This document shows positions 11,379 through 21,891 of a stretch of DNA of 64,000 nt, in pieces. Location: the NCBI RefSeq assembly GCF_035222375.1, contig NW_026946363.1, positions 4,774,001 through 4,838,000 on the forward strand. The letters run 5' to 3'. The notes below the pieces were generated by a model. The model worked only from the letters and a program-made list of their open reading frames with translations. It made no database searches and was not told where the DNA came from. Every line of letters starts with the position of its first letter. Within the stretch, counting starts at the first letter, position 1. Both the position numbers and the translations under genes were made by a program. The DNA comes from Podospora pseudocomata. Lineage: Eukaryota > Ascomycota > Sordariomycetes > Sordariales > Podosporaceae.

Positions 11379-12620
11379 TCATTGCTCGTCCTCTGACACC
11401 TTCCATACAAGCCGTTCACCAGACGGGACCTGGTCCCTTAATAGCTGAAGTGCATTCTGTGCCCTCTCCAGCAGTGTAGCACCTTCGACGATCCTGGTCC
11501 TGTTCGGTTGGATAGCGCCTTGAGCCAGCAAGGCAGGAATGATCTCGGGCTGGAGTTTGTCTCGATAGAAGCCGTTCTGTTCAAGATATATCAGTCATCA
11601 TTGTCACACTCTCCTTCCCGGTTCAAGATAACTCACCTCCTCGTAATTCAACGTCCTCACCCCCATGACCTCAACCCCTTCTTGCCACACCACCCCCTCC
11701 ACATGCTTTTCATCCGCCGCAAACACCGGCCTCCTCCCCTCTGCAGCAGGAACCTCAATCACAGGCAACATAACCGCCACTTTACTCCCTCTCTCTGCGA
11801 TCTTGCTCAGTGGCTTCAAAGTCCCATCCCTAGACCCAATACAATCAACGAAATACGGGATCCTCGGCCCCGCCCCTTGTCCCCCTTCTCGGTCAAGATA
11901 CCTCCCAATCTCCCCCACCACCCCAGAATTCCTATAATCAAAACACACCCTCGCCCCTAGCCTCCTCAACTCCCCATGATGCTTCCCGCTCGCAACAGCA
12001 ATAACATGATCATACCCCCAATACTTGAGCACCTGTATCACATACAACCCAACCGAACTGCCCCCTCCCCACACCAGCACCTTTTTCCCCTCCCCACCTT
12101 TAAACCCCCTCGGCTTCGGCCAAGGCAGCCGTATCCCCAAATCAGCACTCAGACAATGAAAAGCCGTAACCAGATTCGCAGGCACCGTAACCGCCTCCCT
12201 CAACCCCCAGCCTACTATCCCTTGGGGTAGCTTGGAGATCTTGTGCACCGGGACTGTGACATACGTCTGGAAGCCGGCCTCCCTCGGATTGCCGTCGGAG
12301 ACGAACCCAAAGACTCTGTCGCCTTCTTTGAGGGTCTCGTGGAGCTCGTGGTTGATGTTTAGACCCGAGGAGGATGAGAGGCTGGGGCTGAGCCAGAGGG
12401 TGACGATTGTACCTGCGAAGGCGGTGCCGAGGTGGAAGGGGAAGGAGGGGATGGCGAGGTTGCCTGCGGCGCGGTGAAGGTCGAGTGGGGTGGAGCAGGT
12501 CCAGGTTACTTTGATGAGGGCTTCGTTTGGGTTGGGGGCGTGGGTGGGGGTTTGGAGGAGGGTTGGGGGCGCAAAGGGGGAGGGGAGGACGATGGAGGGG
12601 TGGGTTTTGGGGGCTGTCAT
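11379..12620 (-). CDS. MDR-superfamily oxidoreductase, zinc-independent enoyl reductase/ToxD-like
   Basis: Medium-chain dehydrogenase/reductase, predicted to be an NADPH-dependent C=C reductase of the ToxD/LovC type. Minus-strand exons are 11637-12620 and 11379-11576 (phase 0, donor GTGAGT), giving 393 residues. The GroES-like N-terminal half contains the substrate-side stretch FHLGTAFAGTIV and GDRVFGFV. The Rossmann nucleotide site is VLVWGGGSSVGLYVIQVLK, near residue 205. The catalytic-zinc Cys/His set of true alcohol dehydrogenases is absent, which argues for a zinc-independent reductase. The C-terminal exon gives NGFYRDKLQPEIIPALL, matching the end of this family. The ATG at 12620 is the first in frame. 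No polyketide synthase or other biosynthetic gene is adjacent, so its pathway is unknown. Confidence 0.85.
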
Positions 12621-15307
12621 TGTGGTGGTGGCCGGGTGTTGATGGTTGGTGGGTGGTGGAAGTAGGCGGGTGGTGATGGTAGGTGTGTGGTGATAATGGC
12701 TGTGGTGGTGATACTTGCGGGATCCGAGCAAGTCGAAACCAAAGCAGATAAACTGTAATGTTCAAAATGTCACAGTCGCAATGCAAAATCCATAACTGCC
12801 ATTTGTCATGAGGGAAAAAAAAAAAGGTGAGGATAGCGTGTGATAAAAGTAAGGCTACGACAGTGATTAACAAATTCTGGGTCTCGCTTGGTATTTATCT
12901 GCTTGGTTGCGTTTCCCTGCTTGACGGGATAAACGTCCGTCCCCCCTTCCGATCTCTCTCGTTATTTGTCGCCTACATATTCGTCCAACACTTTTCCTTG
13001 GTAAAAGAAAGGGCTGAGTTGGCGGGTATCACAAAGTTTTGGGCCCGAATCTGATAACCCGATTTCTAAGCCGTATGGTTCTTGTCTCGCTCTCTCGCTT
13101 CCCCACCCTGTTCCTGTTTGTTTGTTGGTTGTTAGCATGTTCCGTTTCAAGTTCAGTCTCTCTCTCTCTCTCTCTCTCTCCTTTGATCGTTTCCCAGTTC
13201 AGGGCACTGCCGAAATCCGGGCATATCTGCACGTCGTGGTTGGCTGGTTGCTGCCCAGGTTTCATTACGTCGACGGTTCTCTCACACCCACACCACTCTC
13301 CCCCCCTGCGAGGGCTATGTGTCGTGATGGCGAATGGGGAGCGCTGGCGAGGGCTGGAATCAAAGAGGGAGATAGGGCAGGGAGGCATCCGAACCGGTGC
13401 TGGAGAGATATCGGGTCAGAGGCTTCGTAGAGTTTTCGGCGATGCAGAACATCATCTCTCAGGCGGGAGAGCCGATTGGAACGTGGGGTGCAGAATGGTG
13501 TGCAGTTAATCATGACCTGGCCCCAAAAGAGGTCGTGACCGCCTCTATCTCTCGTTGCATCATCCTACGCAGAGACCGGGAGCCGTATCCGGGTTGGATT
13601 GCATCTGCATACCCCATGAATCACACTGCAGTCAACGACTAGACTGATACCACGCTATCTTCTTCAATGCCCGTTGCCGCTGAAGAACAAGGGGCGGTAA
13701 GACGTGAGTGATACGCTAGAGTTTGAAGCCAAATCATGAAAATTGAAGTTTTGCGAAACGCAGGGGTTGGTGTGACATTTTCTTCCTCACATCCCAAGCA
13801 GCAAGTATGCTCAAGATTGCAATGAAAAGAAAGAGGGATAAAAGCCGGTCAGACTTCCATCGATACCCACCCCGCTTGAGCGCCCAAAGGCAAGACCTCA
13901 AGAAATCAGGGTACAGATCATCGCCACTCTCTGTACAGTTGCAGCGCAAGGCCACAGCCGCCACCTTTGCAGGCAGATCGAGAGTAAAAGGCTTCTCACT
14001 GTTGGGCACCGAGGATATCGTTCATCAACCCGGGTGGGATCTGTGGCTCCTTTAGGGAACACAAAAGAGGACGACTACTATAGAAATGATTCTCTGAAGT
14101 ATTGTCGACATGAGGAAAAAAAGAAAAAGAAGACTGAAATTTTGGCAGACAGGTCGAGAATATATACTGGTGGTGGGGTGGCCAGTGCACGCCTGCAAAT
14201 TCTGTGAATTCGCATGTGCTCGCACAGACCACTGAAGGTTTTGCTGCCCCACTCCACGAGAGCATGTTCATGTCAAGCATCCCAAGCAATTCACTCGAAA
14301 AGCGTGACAAACAGATTCACTGGCTGGTCGTGGCTGCGGGAGACTTTCCAGTGGCTGTTGTGGTGGCTGGCGATATCTTGAAGAGCCGTTGGCTGTATCA
14401 ACACTCGAAAATGAGGGGTTGTCACATAGTTCCCCTCGATTCATTGCTGACATCATGATGGGCATGAAAGCAGCAAACAAATACTCGAAAAAGGCTCTAC
14501 AGTAGTCCAGGAATACCGTTGACGTCTTTGACCTTCCTGTACAACTCTCTTGTACCTTTCAATTTCCTTGCTCTCGCTCATTTCTTCGCATTTGCTTCCC
14601 TCAGAGCGTCAGATGTCAGTCTGGACAAGCAAATGCCGAGAGCCCCTCCAAAACCGGTCCCTGCAGGTGCCAGAGTGGAGACCAAGAAGCTGGGCTTCGC
14701 ACGGTGCTTGTAGGGAACAGCTCTGGAAGATGGACTTAAATAGCATGTTGCTGAAGTTTAATATCGCCAGGGCCAATCTTGAGATCAAGAGTTCGTAAAG
14801 ACTTGAGGATCTGTCGCACAAAGAATCGGCAAGGGCATTCAAAATGGTGGTTGCCCGAGTCTTTGTAGCACTGTGGATAGAGAATTGGATCTGGTTGTCC
14901 AACGGTCGCCTAGCCACTTTGGGATGCAGCTATCCGCGTCTTGTCGCGAAATGGACAGGAGGAGATCCTCCCCGCTTGTCGCCGCATTCGCTGACCATTT
15001 AACATGCGGCAGAAGCTCGTAGCAACTTTGCCTCGGATGCTTGCTTCTGTGCCGTCGCCATAGACGTTGAACTCCCTCGCCGATGAATATTCCCCCATGC
15101 GATTGGGCTTCCCCTCCCCGCTGCGCCAAATCTTCCGAGCACATGCCGTAATCTTAGCCATTCGATAATTCGATTTTGGCAGATTGGTTACGAGCTGATC
15201 GATCTCACGGCAACAACACCCGACCACACTTTAAAGCAAGTCAAGTCGCCAACACCACCACCGACAACGGCTACACTTGGTCCACAAAGAATTGTCGACC
15301 ACTCATC
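12621..15307. other. Long gene-free divergent region
   Basis: About 2.7 kb between divergent genes hold no convincing gene. Several frames are open for 60-100 codons on both strands, but none has a recognisable motif or coherent splicing. A (TC)12 microsatellite lies at 13157-13180. Long leaders, an unrecognised non-coding transcript or a decayed element are possible. Confidence 0.5.
13157..13180 (+). repeat. (TC)12 microsatellite
   Basis: Twelve uninterrupted TC units in a pyrimidine-rich surround, upstream of the divergent oxidoreductase gene. It is probably neutral, or part of a core promoter pyrimidine tract. Confidence 0.9.
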
Positions 15308-16128
15308 ATGCCATCCCAACGGCGCCTCCGGGCCCTTCTCTACATCGTCCTCGCCGCCGTCGTGGTGCTCCTCTTCTTCACTTCGCAGGCCCGCCATTCA
15401 CGAGAGACGGGCGCGATCAAGGACTTCTACCACAAGACGATGAATGGGTTGGAGAGGGAACGAGGCGGCTCGCAGCAAGTGATACCAGCGCACGACCACG
15501 ATGCCGACGGCGACATTGACGAGGATGACGCCATCATGGCCAAGGAGATGGCTGCTCAGTTGAAGCAAGCAGAACAGAAGGCAAAGGAAAATGCCAACGC
15601 AAAGGCACCCAACAAGCCCGACGACCCCAAGAAGGTCATTGGTGTTGGAAGTGCGGCAGGTGGTCACAAGGAGGAAGAGGACGGGGATCTGGAAGTGGAA
15701 GAGACGCCCGAGGAGCACCAAGTTGAAGTTGAGCTTGACTTGATATTAAGGAAGTCTCCAGGTTGGTTTCTTTTCTCTCTTTGTTGCCACCGTAGTTGCT
15801 CATGTGCTTTGTAGTCATCATCTTCTCCAAGTCGTACTGCCCGTACTCTAAGCGCGCCAAGGGCATTCTTCTCGAGAAATATGTCATTGAACCGGCGCCA
15901 TATGTGGTCGAGCTCGACCTTCATCCTCTGGGCCGCAAAATCCAGGACAGGTTGGCGATCATAACCAAACGAACCACAGTACCAAATATCATGATTTACG
16001 GCAAAAGCATCGGTGGCGGCGACGACGTTGCTGCACTCGACAATGATAACAAGTTAGTTGCCAAGATCAAGGAGTTGGGCGGCAAGCGGGTCGAGGTGTC
16101 GAAGAGGTTCTCCGAGAAGTCGTCATAA
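15308..16128 (+). CDS. Membrane-anchored glutaredoxin (Grx6/Grx7-like)
   Basis: Thiol oxidoreductase of the secretory pathway, by analogy with yeast Grx6/Grx7. Exons 15308-15761 and 15815-16128 join in phase 1 at a Val codon, giving 255 residues. A short basic N-terminus (MPSQRRLR) precedes one hydrophobic segment (about residues 9-25), a signal-anchor that would place the catalytic domain in the lumen. A long acidic, coiled-coil-prone linker (about residues 40-145) follows. The glutaredoxin domain begins VIIFSKSYCPYS, with the redox site CPYS at 160-163, then the glutathione-binding cis-proline loop TTVPNIMI and GGGDDV. CPYS has one cysteine, so monothiol chemistry is expected. The intron falls exactly at the first strand of the domain. 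Upstream in-frame codons contain no ATG, which fixes the start. Confidence 0.9.
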
Positions 16129-17257
16129 GAGGAGAGGGCAGATTTCACCATGAAGACACACCATACCTTATCATGCAGCCGCTTGAGGCGATAGAGCCAC
16201 ATGCAAACTCAACACCCTTTCCCTCGATATCAACCATGTGTCTTATACCGCCATGGGCGCTTCATTTTCTTGGATTTAAAGCAACAAACATATGGACTTG
16301 CATTATTGGCGTTTTGGGGCATATTGACAGCAAAGAAACTTATACCATTTCAGGGGCGGGCTGCTCGGAGCGGCCCTTTGTTTGAACCAAGTCTCTGTAT
16401 AATAGTTCACTGGAGAACGTTTTAATTCACTGACCGGCACAAGACTCAGATGTTGCTGCAAAGACATCTGACAGAAGCTCCCCGGTGTTATCTCTCAAGG
16501 TACACCGCAGCATGTGGGAAGATGTTTTGGCGGGGTTGGACTTGCAGCACTGCCTGAATGATACCTACCTTGAAGTACGGAGTAATGGAGGCATTATTCT
16601 TTCAGATACACACCGAGTTTCCGACATTCCTTTGTGATTCCGGATGAACATGCTTTGTCTCTATCTCAACCAGCAATCGGGCACACCACCCCGTCACGTC
16701 TTCTCATGATATGCTCACGACATCGTCTCGCAGCCGCTACCAGCCGACAAGCCTACCTAGATTCTCATCTCATCTGGATATAGTAGGCACGTCTTGGGTG
16801 AAACTGCGGCAATCGGGGGAACCGTCTGCCAGGCTAGCTTGGGCACCTGGTTCTTGATGCCAAGATCCGCGCACCTTGCTGGCTCCTTCTTCGTCACGGC
16901 CATCAAGGTGCATAGATACTGCCGTCGAGGTTCTCTCCCCCACAACCACCCTCTCCTCCCGTCAATTTATCATCATCCATTTATTCCTGCATCTTTTCTC
17001 TTCTCCCATTGCCGCTCAACTTCTTCTTGACTCTATCAAACGATCACCAGCTTGGCTTCTCCTTATTAGCAGCTTTTGTTACAGGGTTAATATCTTCTTA
17101 CCATCGGTCCTGACACTACCGGAATAGCTACACCACACCTATCCAAACTGTCGCTGGCATACACTTGAATAACCACCCAAAATTACATACAACACACACA
17201 TATACGGTTAAGGCCATATCAGCCGAAGGGATCTCCACCCTCCACCCCGACACCATC
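16129..17257. other. Intergenic region, glutaredoxin / F-box-like gene
   Basis: Glutaredoxin 3' flank followed by the promoter of the next plus-strand gene. The last 250 bases are pyrimidine- and CA-rich, like a fungal leader. No gene or repeat recognised. Confidence 0.5.
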
Positions 17258-18532
17258 ATGACCACCAACTCTGCCACAACAACGACAACGTCGCTCATCA
17301 ACGCCGACATAACCCTCCTCATTGCAGAGCAAACCGACCTCCCAACCTTGCTCGTGCTAGCCAGCACAAACAAGCACCTCAACAGCCTGATCAACACATA
17401 CGAACACTCGATCATCAAGTCCAAAATCACCACCGCTATCCCAAACCCACTCCTCCAACCTCCCCTCGGGTCAGTCCTATCCTCCCACAGCTCCTCCACC
17501 CGCCAAATCCTGCCACCTTGGTCCTTCCAAGTAGCAACCGAACTCGAACGCCGCCACGCCCGCACCGAAGCCATGTTCAACATTTCCACCGTCCCCCCTA
17601 CCCCCTTGATATCAGCTATGTTCCGCGTCCCTTCTTTTGCGGCGCTGCCACGGCAGCAGTTTACCCAACTGGTCAACCTGTTCAAACGGGCTTGCTGCCT
17701 GGCGGATCATATCTGTGATTTGGCGCTGCTGGTCAAGATACCGGCCATGGCGAGGGAGCTGTCGGCTGTGGATCCGTACGTGGTGCAAAAGGCGATCCAC
17801 CGAACGAGGCAGGGGTTTATTAAAGGGTTGGAACCGTTGGATCTGGCGCTGTTGACGCATTTGGCGGCGTTGGGGGGGATGGCGTATGCGGAGGAGATGG
17901 GGGAATTGATGAGTTCTGATCCGGAGGGGTTGGAGAGGATGGTGGCGTTCAAGGAGACTATTTTACGGGAGGGGAGCGCGGCGCTTTGGGGTTTTTTACA
18001 TCCAAAGGAGGGGGAAGTGATTGAGGGGAATGGACCACCTTCTTTGCCGCCTAGGGCGAGGGGGAGCGGGCTTGGGAGGTATATTGCGGGCAAGGTGGAA
18101 GGGGTGTTGAGGGATTTGCATGCTTATGAGATGGGGCTTAAGGAGCGGGATCATGAGGAGGCGGAGGGAGAGGGGGAGGGGGAGTGGGCGGATAAGGAGG
18201 GGGTGAGGGAAGGGGGGTGGGATGATGATGATGATGATGATCCGTTTGTTGTTTTGCATGGGCTTCATCAGACTGTCATGGGTGCCTTTCCTAAGCCGGT
18301 TGAGGAACCAAAGGACGATGAGGGGGATGCTGTGATAGAAGATGAGAGTGAGCAGTGGGAGGGAGAAGGGGTTGAATATGAGGAGGTGGATATTGAGGGC
18401 GAGGATGTGAGTTCTGAAGAGGAGGGAGAAATAGAAGAGGAAGAGGTAGAGGAAGAGGAAGTTTTCCCTGTTGAACCTAGAGAACAGTTGATCCTGGAGG
18501 TGGTTAGAAGTGCGGTTCCATGCTCAGTTTAG
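17258..18532 (+). CDS. Unrecognised protein, F-box-like N-terminus and highly acidic C-terminus
   Basis: Single-exon frame of 424 residues from the ATG at 17258. I do not recognise the family. The N-terminus after a Thr-rich run reads like a degenerate F-box (NADITLLIAEQTDLPTLLVL, then ASTNKHLNSLI), which would make it a possible SCF adaptor; the match is weak. The middle (about residues 90-310) is predicted helical with regular leucines and no motif I can name. From about residue 290 it becomes strongly Glu/Asp-rich, including a seven-Asp run coded by a GAT repeat near 18223-18243 and long Glu stretches up to the end. The codon bias is plainly coding: third positions switch from C-rich to G-rich along the gene. 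It stands alone with no operon-like neighbour. Confidence 0.65.
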   Translation: MTTNSATTTTTSLINADITLLIAEQTDLPTLLVLASTNKHLNSLINTYEHSIIKSKITTAIPNPLLQPPLGSVLSSHSSSTRQILPPWSFQVATELERRHARTEAMFNISTVPPTPLISAMFRVPSFAALPRQQFTQLVNLFKRACCLADHICDLALLVKIPAMARELSAVDPYVVQKAIHRTRQGFIKGLEPLDLALLTHLAALGGMAYAEEMGELMSSDPEGLERMVAFKETILREGSAALWGFLHPKEGEVIEGNGPPSLPPRARGSGLGRYIAGKVEGVLRDLHAYEMGLKERDHEEAEGEGEGEWADKEGVREGGWDDDDDDDPFVVLHGLHQTVMGAFPKPVEEPKDDEGDAVIEDESEQWEGEGVEYEEVDIEGEDVSSEEEGEIEEEEVEEEEVFPVEPREQLILEVVRSAVPCSV

Positions 18533-19337
18533 AGAGGGACAGATGTATATACACAGGCGTTCAGACATTGGCTTAGCGTAGGGGTCCTTTCTTTTCTTGT
18601 GTTTGGGTTAAGCATGGAGCTGCAGGCGGGGTGCAATTCGGGGATATACAGGGCAGCGATGGAGGTATGAACGGGCTTTTGAAGTATTGCAGGGTGGGCC
18701 CTGTGTGTTTATTCAGGAAGCCTATCTGGTCAGGTATGATGATGCCGCCCACATACAGTTGGGTGGCAAGATGGTCAGGAGGGAACGGGGTCCATGACGG
18801 GACGGGCAGTGGATGGGACTCTCAGTACAGCGTTCGTTTAACCTTGAGGTTTTTCTGCTTGGCAGAAAGTTTACGTATACCCTTTTGGTAGGAAATCATT
18901 GCTATTCCAGGGTTTCTCATGACCTCATTTCTTGTTCTAGAAATAGACCTGCTGTGTTCCATTTCCTGGAAATCCGCGGAACCGCCCCTGGCCGGTGAAC
19001 AACAAAGGCGTTTCCTGTCCGCGACAAAGACACTGTTCGCTGGACTCTCCAACAAAGGTATTGTACGAGAGACTAGAAGTTATTTTGGGAACAATCTCAT
19101 TGAACAAAGGGCTTCTTCAGGTAATATTTAAGGACGGGACACCCCTCTCGTAATTCTTTCTTCTCTTTTCTGCTCTAGACATTGAAAACCAACAGCAAAA
19201 ACGATCAAAGTTTATTACGACTACTACTACTACTATTTGCAGCTTGTGATCAACACTTCTCGTAACAAACACAACACACATCACTACCCAACAACAACAA
19301 CAACAACAACAACAACAGCCACACCAGATCACTCAAG
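18533..19337. other. Intergenic region with (CAA)n leader repeat
   Basis: About 800 bp between two plus-strand genes. It ends with a CAA trinucleotide run at about 19290-19317 just upstream of the next start codon, a common feature of fungal 5' leaders. Nothing else is supported. Confidence 0.5.
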
Positions 19338-20585
19338 ATGTGCCACAAAACCACTGTGAGGCTCGGGTGTGGTCACAAGTCGAGTACCCTATCCTCAATC
19401 GCCTCCTGCCGCCGCCTCGCCAAGCTTCAGCAAGACGAGGACAAGACCATTCGGTTGTTTTCTCGCTACAAAAAGCTTACCCACTGCGGTAATCTTACCA
19501 GGGAGGATTGCTATGACGAGGGCCGGATTTGCGGCTCTTGCTACGAGAAACGGAAGCAGGAGAAGCGCGAACGACGGGAGAGGGAGCAGAGGGAGGAGGT
19601 GAGGCGCAATGAGCGGAATGCTAAGATCCTCCGTGACCGGGTTGAACAAGACCGTCGGGAGCGGGAGAGGAGAGAGCAGGAGAAGAAGAATGCTATGGAG
19701 AGGGCTGCTCGGAGGCAGAGGGAGGAGATGGAAGAGGAGAGGAGGCGGCAGGAGAGGAGGGCTTATCGGGAGGAGATGGCTAGGAAGAGGGATGAGGAGG
19801 AGAGGAAGAGGGAATTTGAGAAGAGGGCGAGGGCTGAGAGGGCTGAGCGGGAGGCTAGTGAGAGGAGGGCGAGGCAGGAGAGGGAGGCGAGGGAGCGGGC
19901 TCAAGCTGAGGCCGAGAGGAAGCGGACCGCGGAGCGTAATGCTGCGCGGCAAAGGGAGGAGAGGAGGAGGCGTGAGGAGATGGAAAGAGAGGAGACAGAG
20001 GCTAGGGAGAAGAAGAGGAGGGAGAATGCTGAGCGTGCTCGGCGGACTGCTGCTTCTTCTTCTTCCAGACGGCCTGTCCCTCCCCCTGGCCGTCTTTCTG
20101 AGCGTCGCTTCTTGAACCTTGACGCTGAAGCTCGGAGGCAGCAGGGGCTCCGCAATACACCTACACCTCCTCCTCGGCCTGTCCAAAGGGGCAGCGCTGC
20201 TGTCCCTCCTCTTCGTTTTGCCACTCGTCAGACTCAGATTCCTGTCCAACGCGGTCCTCAAAGACCGGTTCAGGTTGTATCTCCCATCCCCTCTCACTTT
20301 GCTCAGGCTGCGTTCATTGATCGCGGCTCCCCGGCCGTGGATAGGTCCCAGCCCTTCTATGGTCCTGGTCGCTCTCGGGCTCTTACTGATCCGCTTGATG
20401 ATATTGTTAATATGTATCAACAGCGTAGCCCTGTCGTTGACGTCTCGGAGCCTTTTAACCCAGGCTTCAGGCAAGCTGTTAACCCAACTAATCCTAAAAC
20501 TAATAGAAACCCCGGAAGGCGTATTGGACTGGGCATCTATGTGCCCGGCTCCGAGAACCGTTCTGGTCTTCGTAGGTACTTTTAG
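19338..20585 (+). CDS. Unrecognised Cys-rich N-terminal / charged-helix protein (minimal frame)
   Basis: Uninterrupted frame of 415 residues starting MCHKTTVRLGCGHK. The family is not recognised, though filamentous ascomycetes carry many proteins beginning with such a CxH plus spaced-Cys module. The N-terminal 70 residues contain Cys/His at about 2, 11, 13, 24, 49-50, 58, 65 and 68, ending in CGSCYEKRK, which suggests a small zinc-binding fold. Residues 70-240 are almost only Arg and Glu with some Lys and Ala (EREQREEVRR type), a probable single alpha helix or coiled coil. The remainder is Pro/Arg-rich and disordered (PPPGRLSERRF, RGPQRPVQV). The true C-terminus is uncertain, because splice signals just before the TAG suggest coding continues (see 20572-21199). 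A long frame opposite is a shadow of the purine-rich sequence. Confidence 0.7.
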   Translation: MCHKTTVRLGCGHKSSTLSSIASCRRLAKLQQDEDKTIRLFSRYKKLTHCGNLTREDCYDEGRICGSCYEKRKQEKRERREREQREEVRRNERNAKILRDRVEQDRRERERREQEKKNAMERAARRQREEMEEERRRQERRAYREEMARKRDEEERKREFEKRARAERAEREASERRARQEREARERAQAEAERKRTAERNAARQREERRRREEMEREETEAREKKRRENAERARRTAASSSSRRPVPPPGRLSERRFLNLDAEARRQQGLRNTPTPPPRPVQRGSAAVPPLRFATRQTQIPVQRGPQRPVQVVSPIPSHFAQAAFIDRGSPAVDRSQPFYGPGRSRALTDPLDDIVNMYQQRSPVVDVSEPFNPGFRQAVNPTNPKTNRNPGRRIGLGIYVPGSENRSGLRRYF

Positions 20586-21199
20586 TCGTCCCACCCGTCT
20601 TTCTCAGCATGTTCTAGACAAAGCCAGAGCTAAAGGTAAAGGCAGAGAGCCCAAAATTCCCTTCCCCCCTGGGCGCAACGTCACTTTTGATGCTACTAAC
20701 AAGCCAGACCGCAGCAGAATAACCGAGCTAGGGCCGAGCAATTCAGGCTCGCCAAGCTCATCGTCCTCAAGTTCCGGTGAGTCCAAAGCGTCTGGTCTTC
20801 CCCCTCCGCCCGAGGGCTGGAGAAGGGATCGTAACTACCCCATCCCAGGAGTCCTGTGCCTCGCCCTATGCCTCAGGGGCGTAACCCTACGGCTGCTCAT
20901 CATATCAGGCCCAATACTGACAAGCAGCCAAGGCCACCCACTAGCACCCACTCGGCCTCCTTCAAGAGAGTTCTGGCGAAGTGTCCTCCTAAGACCTAAA
21001 GCTAGGAGGGGTAAGGTCTCGAGGTCGCTCAATACCCTGCTTGCTGGTCGGAAGACTCCGCCTCCCCTGGCGGGCGCCCTTGATGGAGTCTCTTCTTCGA
21101 GAAGGTGAGTGTGTCATCTAACGTCATTCGTTACCTATTATTTCTTTTGTCTTTAGAAGCCTCATTCAAGTGAATGAAGTATATACAGGCATGAATTAA
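20572..21199 (+). other. Candidate spliced 3' exons of the Cys-rich orphan (two competing models)
   Basis: Model A uses introns 20576-20707 (GTACTT, TACTAAC branch, CCAG) and 20777-20848 (GTGAGT, CCCAG), ending at the TAA at 20997-20999, for 485 residues in all. Model B uses a 46-nt intron 20572-20617, a long exon 20618-21104 containing GLPPPPEGWRRDR, and an intron 21105-21156 (GTGAGT, CTAAC branch, TTTAG), ending at 21197-21199, for 587 residues. Both keep phase throughout. Model A has the better first branch point, and model B has the longer open frame and the strong last intron. Confidence 0.5.
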
Positions 21200-21891
21200 C
21201 ACATACATGTCCCAACTCTTTTGATAACATATTTCTTTTTAACAAAACTTATATTTCCAATATGCAATGTGATTTTGATGTGATACATACTATTATGAGC
21301 CTGTGCGCCTGTATGAGTGTGCGTCTGTATAAGCGTGTGTGCGTCTTGCAAGAAGAATGGGTAAGACTGAGTACCTACATACTATAGCCACCGTCAGATA
21401 GAAGTGAGATCCCTTGTAAGTATTAGAAGAACAATGCAATTGTTCTTGGAACAAGGGGCTTATATAGGTGCTCTCACAGGACCTTCTCGAGTTGAGGTTA
21501 GCGGGTTAGAAAGGGCAACAAGTAGGGAGTAGAAAAGAGAGCCGAAACCCATTCAGACCTGTACAAATTGTCATTGAAAGGTTGAAAAAATGTTTAAGGA
21601 GAGATTCCTACCTTTTAGCTCTCATTCGAAACCACTTACACGCAAAAACCAACCCCACATTCGCTCACCGCGGTAAACAACCCCCTACCCACAGCACCCA
21701 GCTCGGCCCCACTTTATTTCTGTTCCGACCTCACCTGCTCAATCGCCGAATTTTCCCACCACAGCGACAACAGCTCCCGCGACGCCGCCCCCCAGCGCAC
21801 CACCGCGGTCACTCGCTCGCCAGTTCCACCACTTCCAATCCCAACACCTCACCTCACAAACTAAAACAAATTCCCCTCCCAACCGCCCACA
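21200..21891. other. Intergenic region before bL21m gene
   Basis: AT-rich 3' flank (21180-21350) with TG/CA-rich stretches near 21300-21345, then the promoter and a C-rich leader of the mitoribosomal gene. No gene seen. Confidence 0.5.

Noticed and set aside
12142-12873. 243-codon minus-strand Pro/His-rich frame
   Set aside because: Shadow of the oxidoreductase exon in another frame; low-complexity Pro/His sequence is an artefact of C-rich third positions.
19395-20594. 399-codon minus-strand frame, Leu/Pro/Ser-rich
   Set aside because: Reverse reading of the purine-rich Arg/Glu repeat of the plus-strand gene; no start context or motif.
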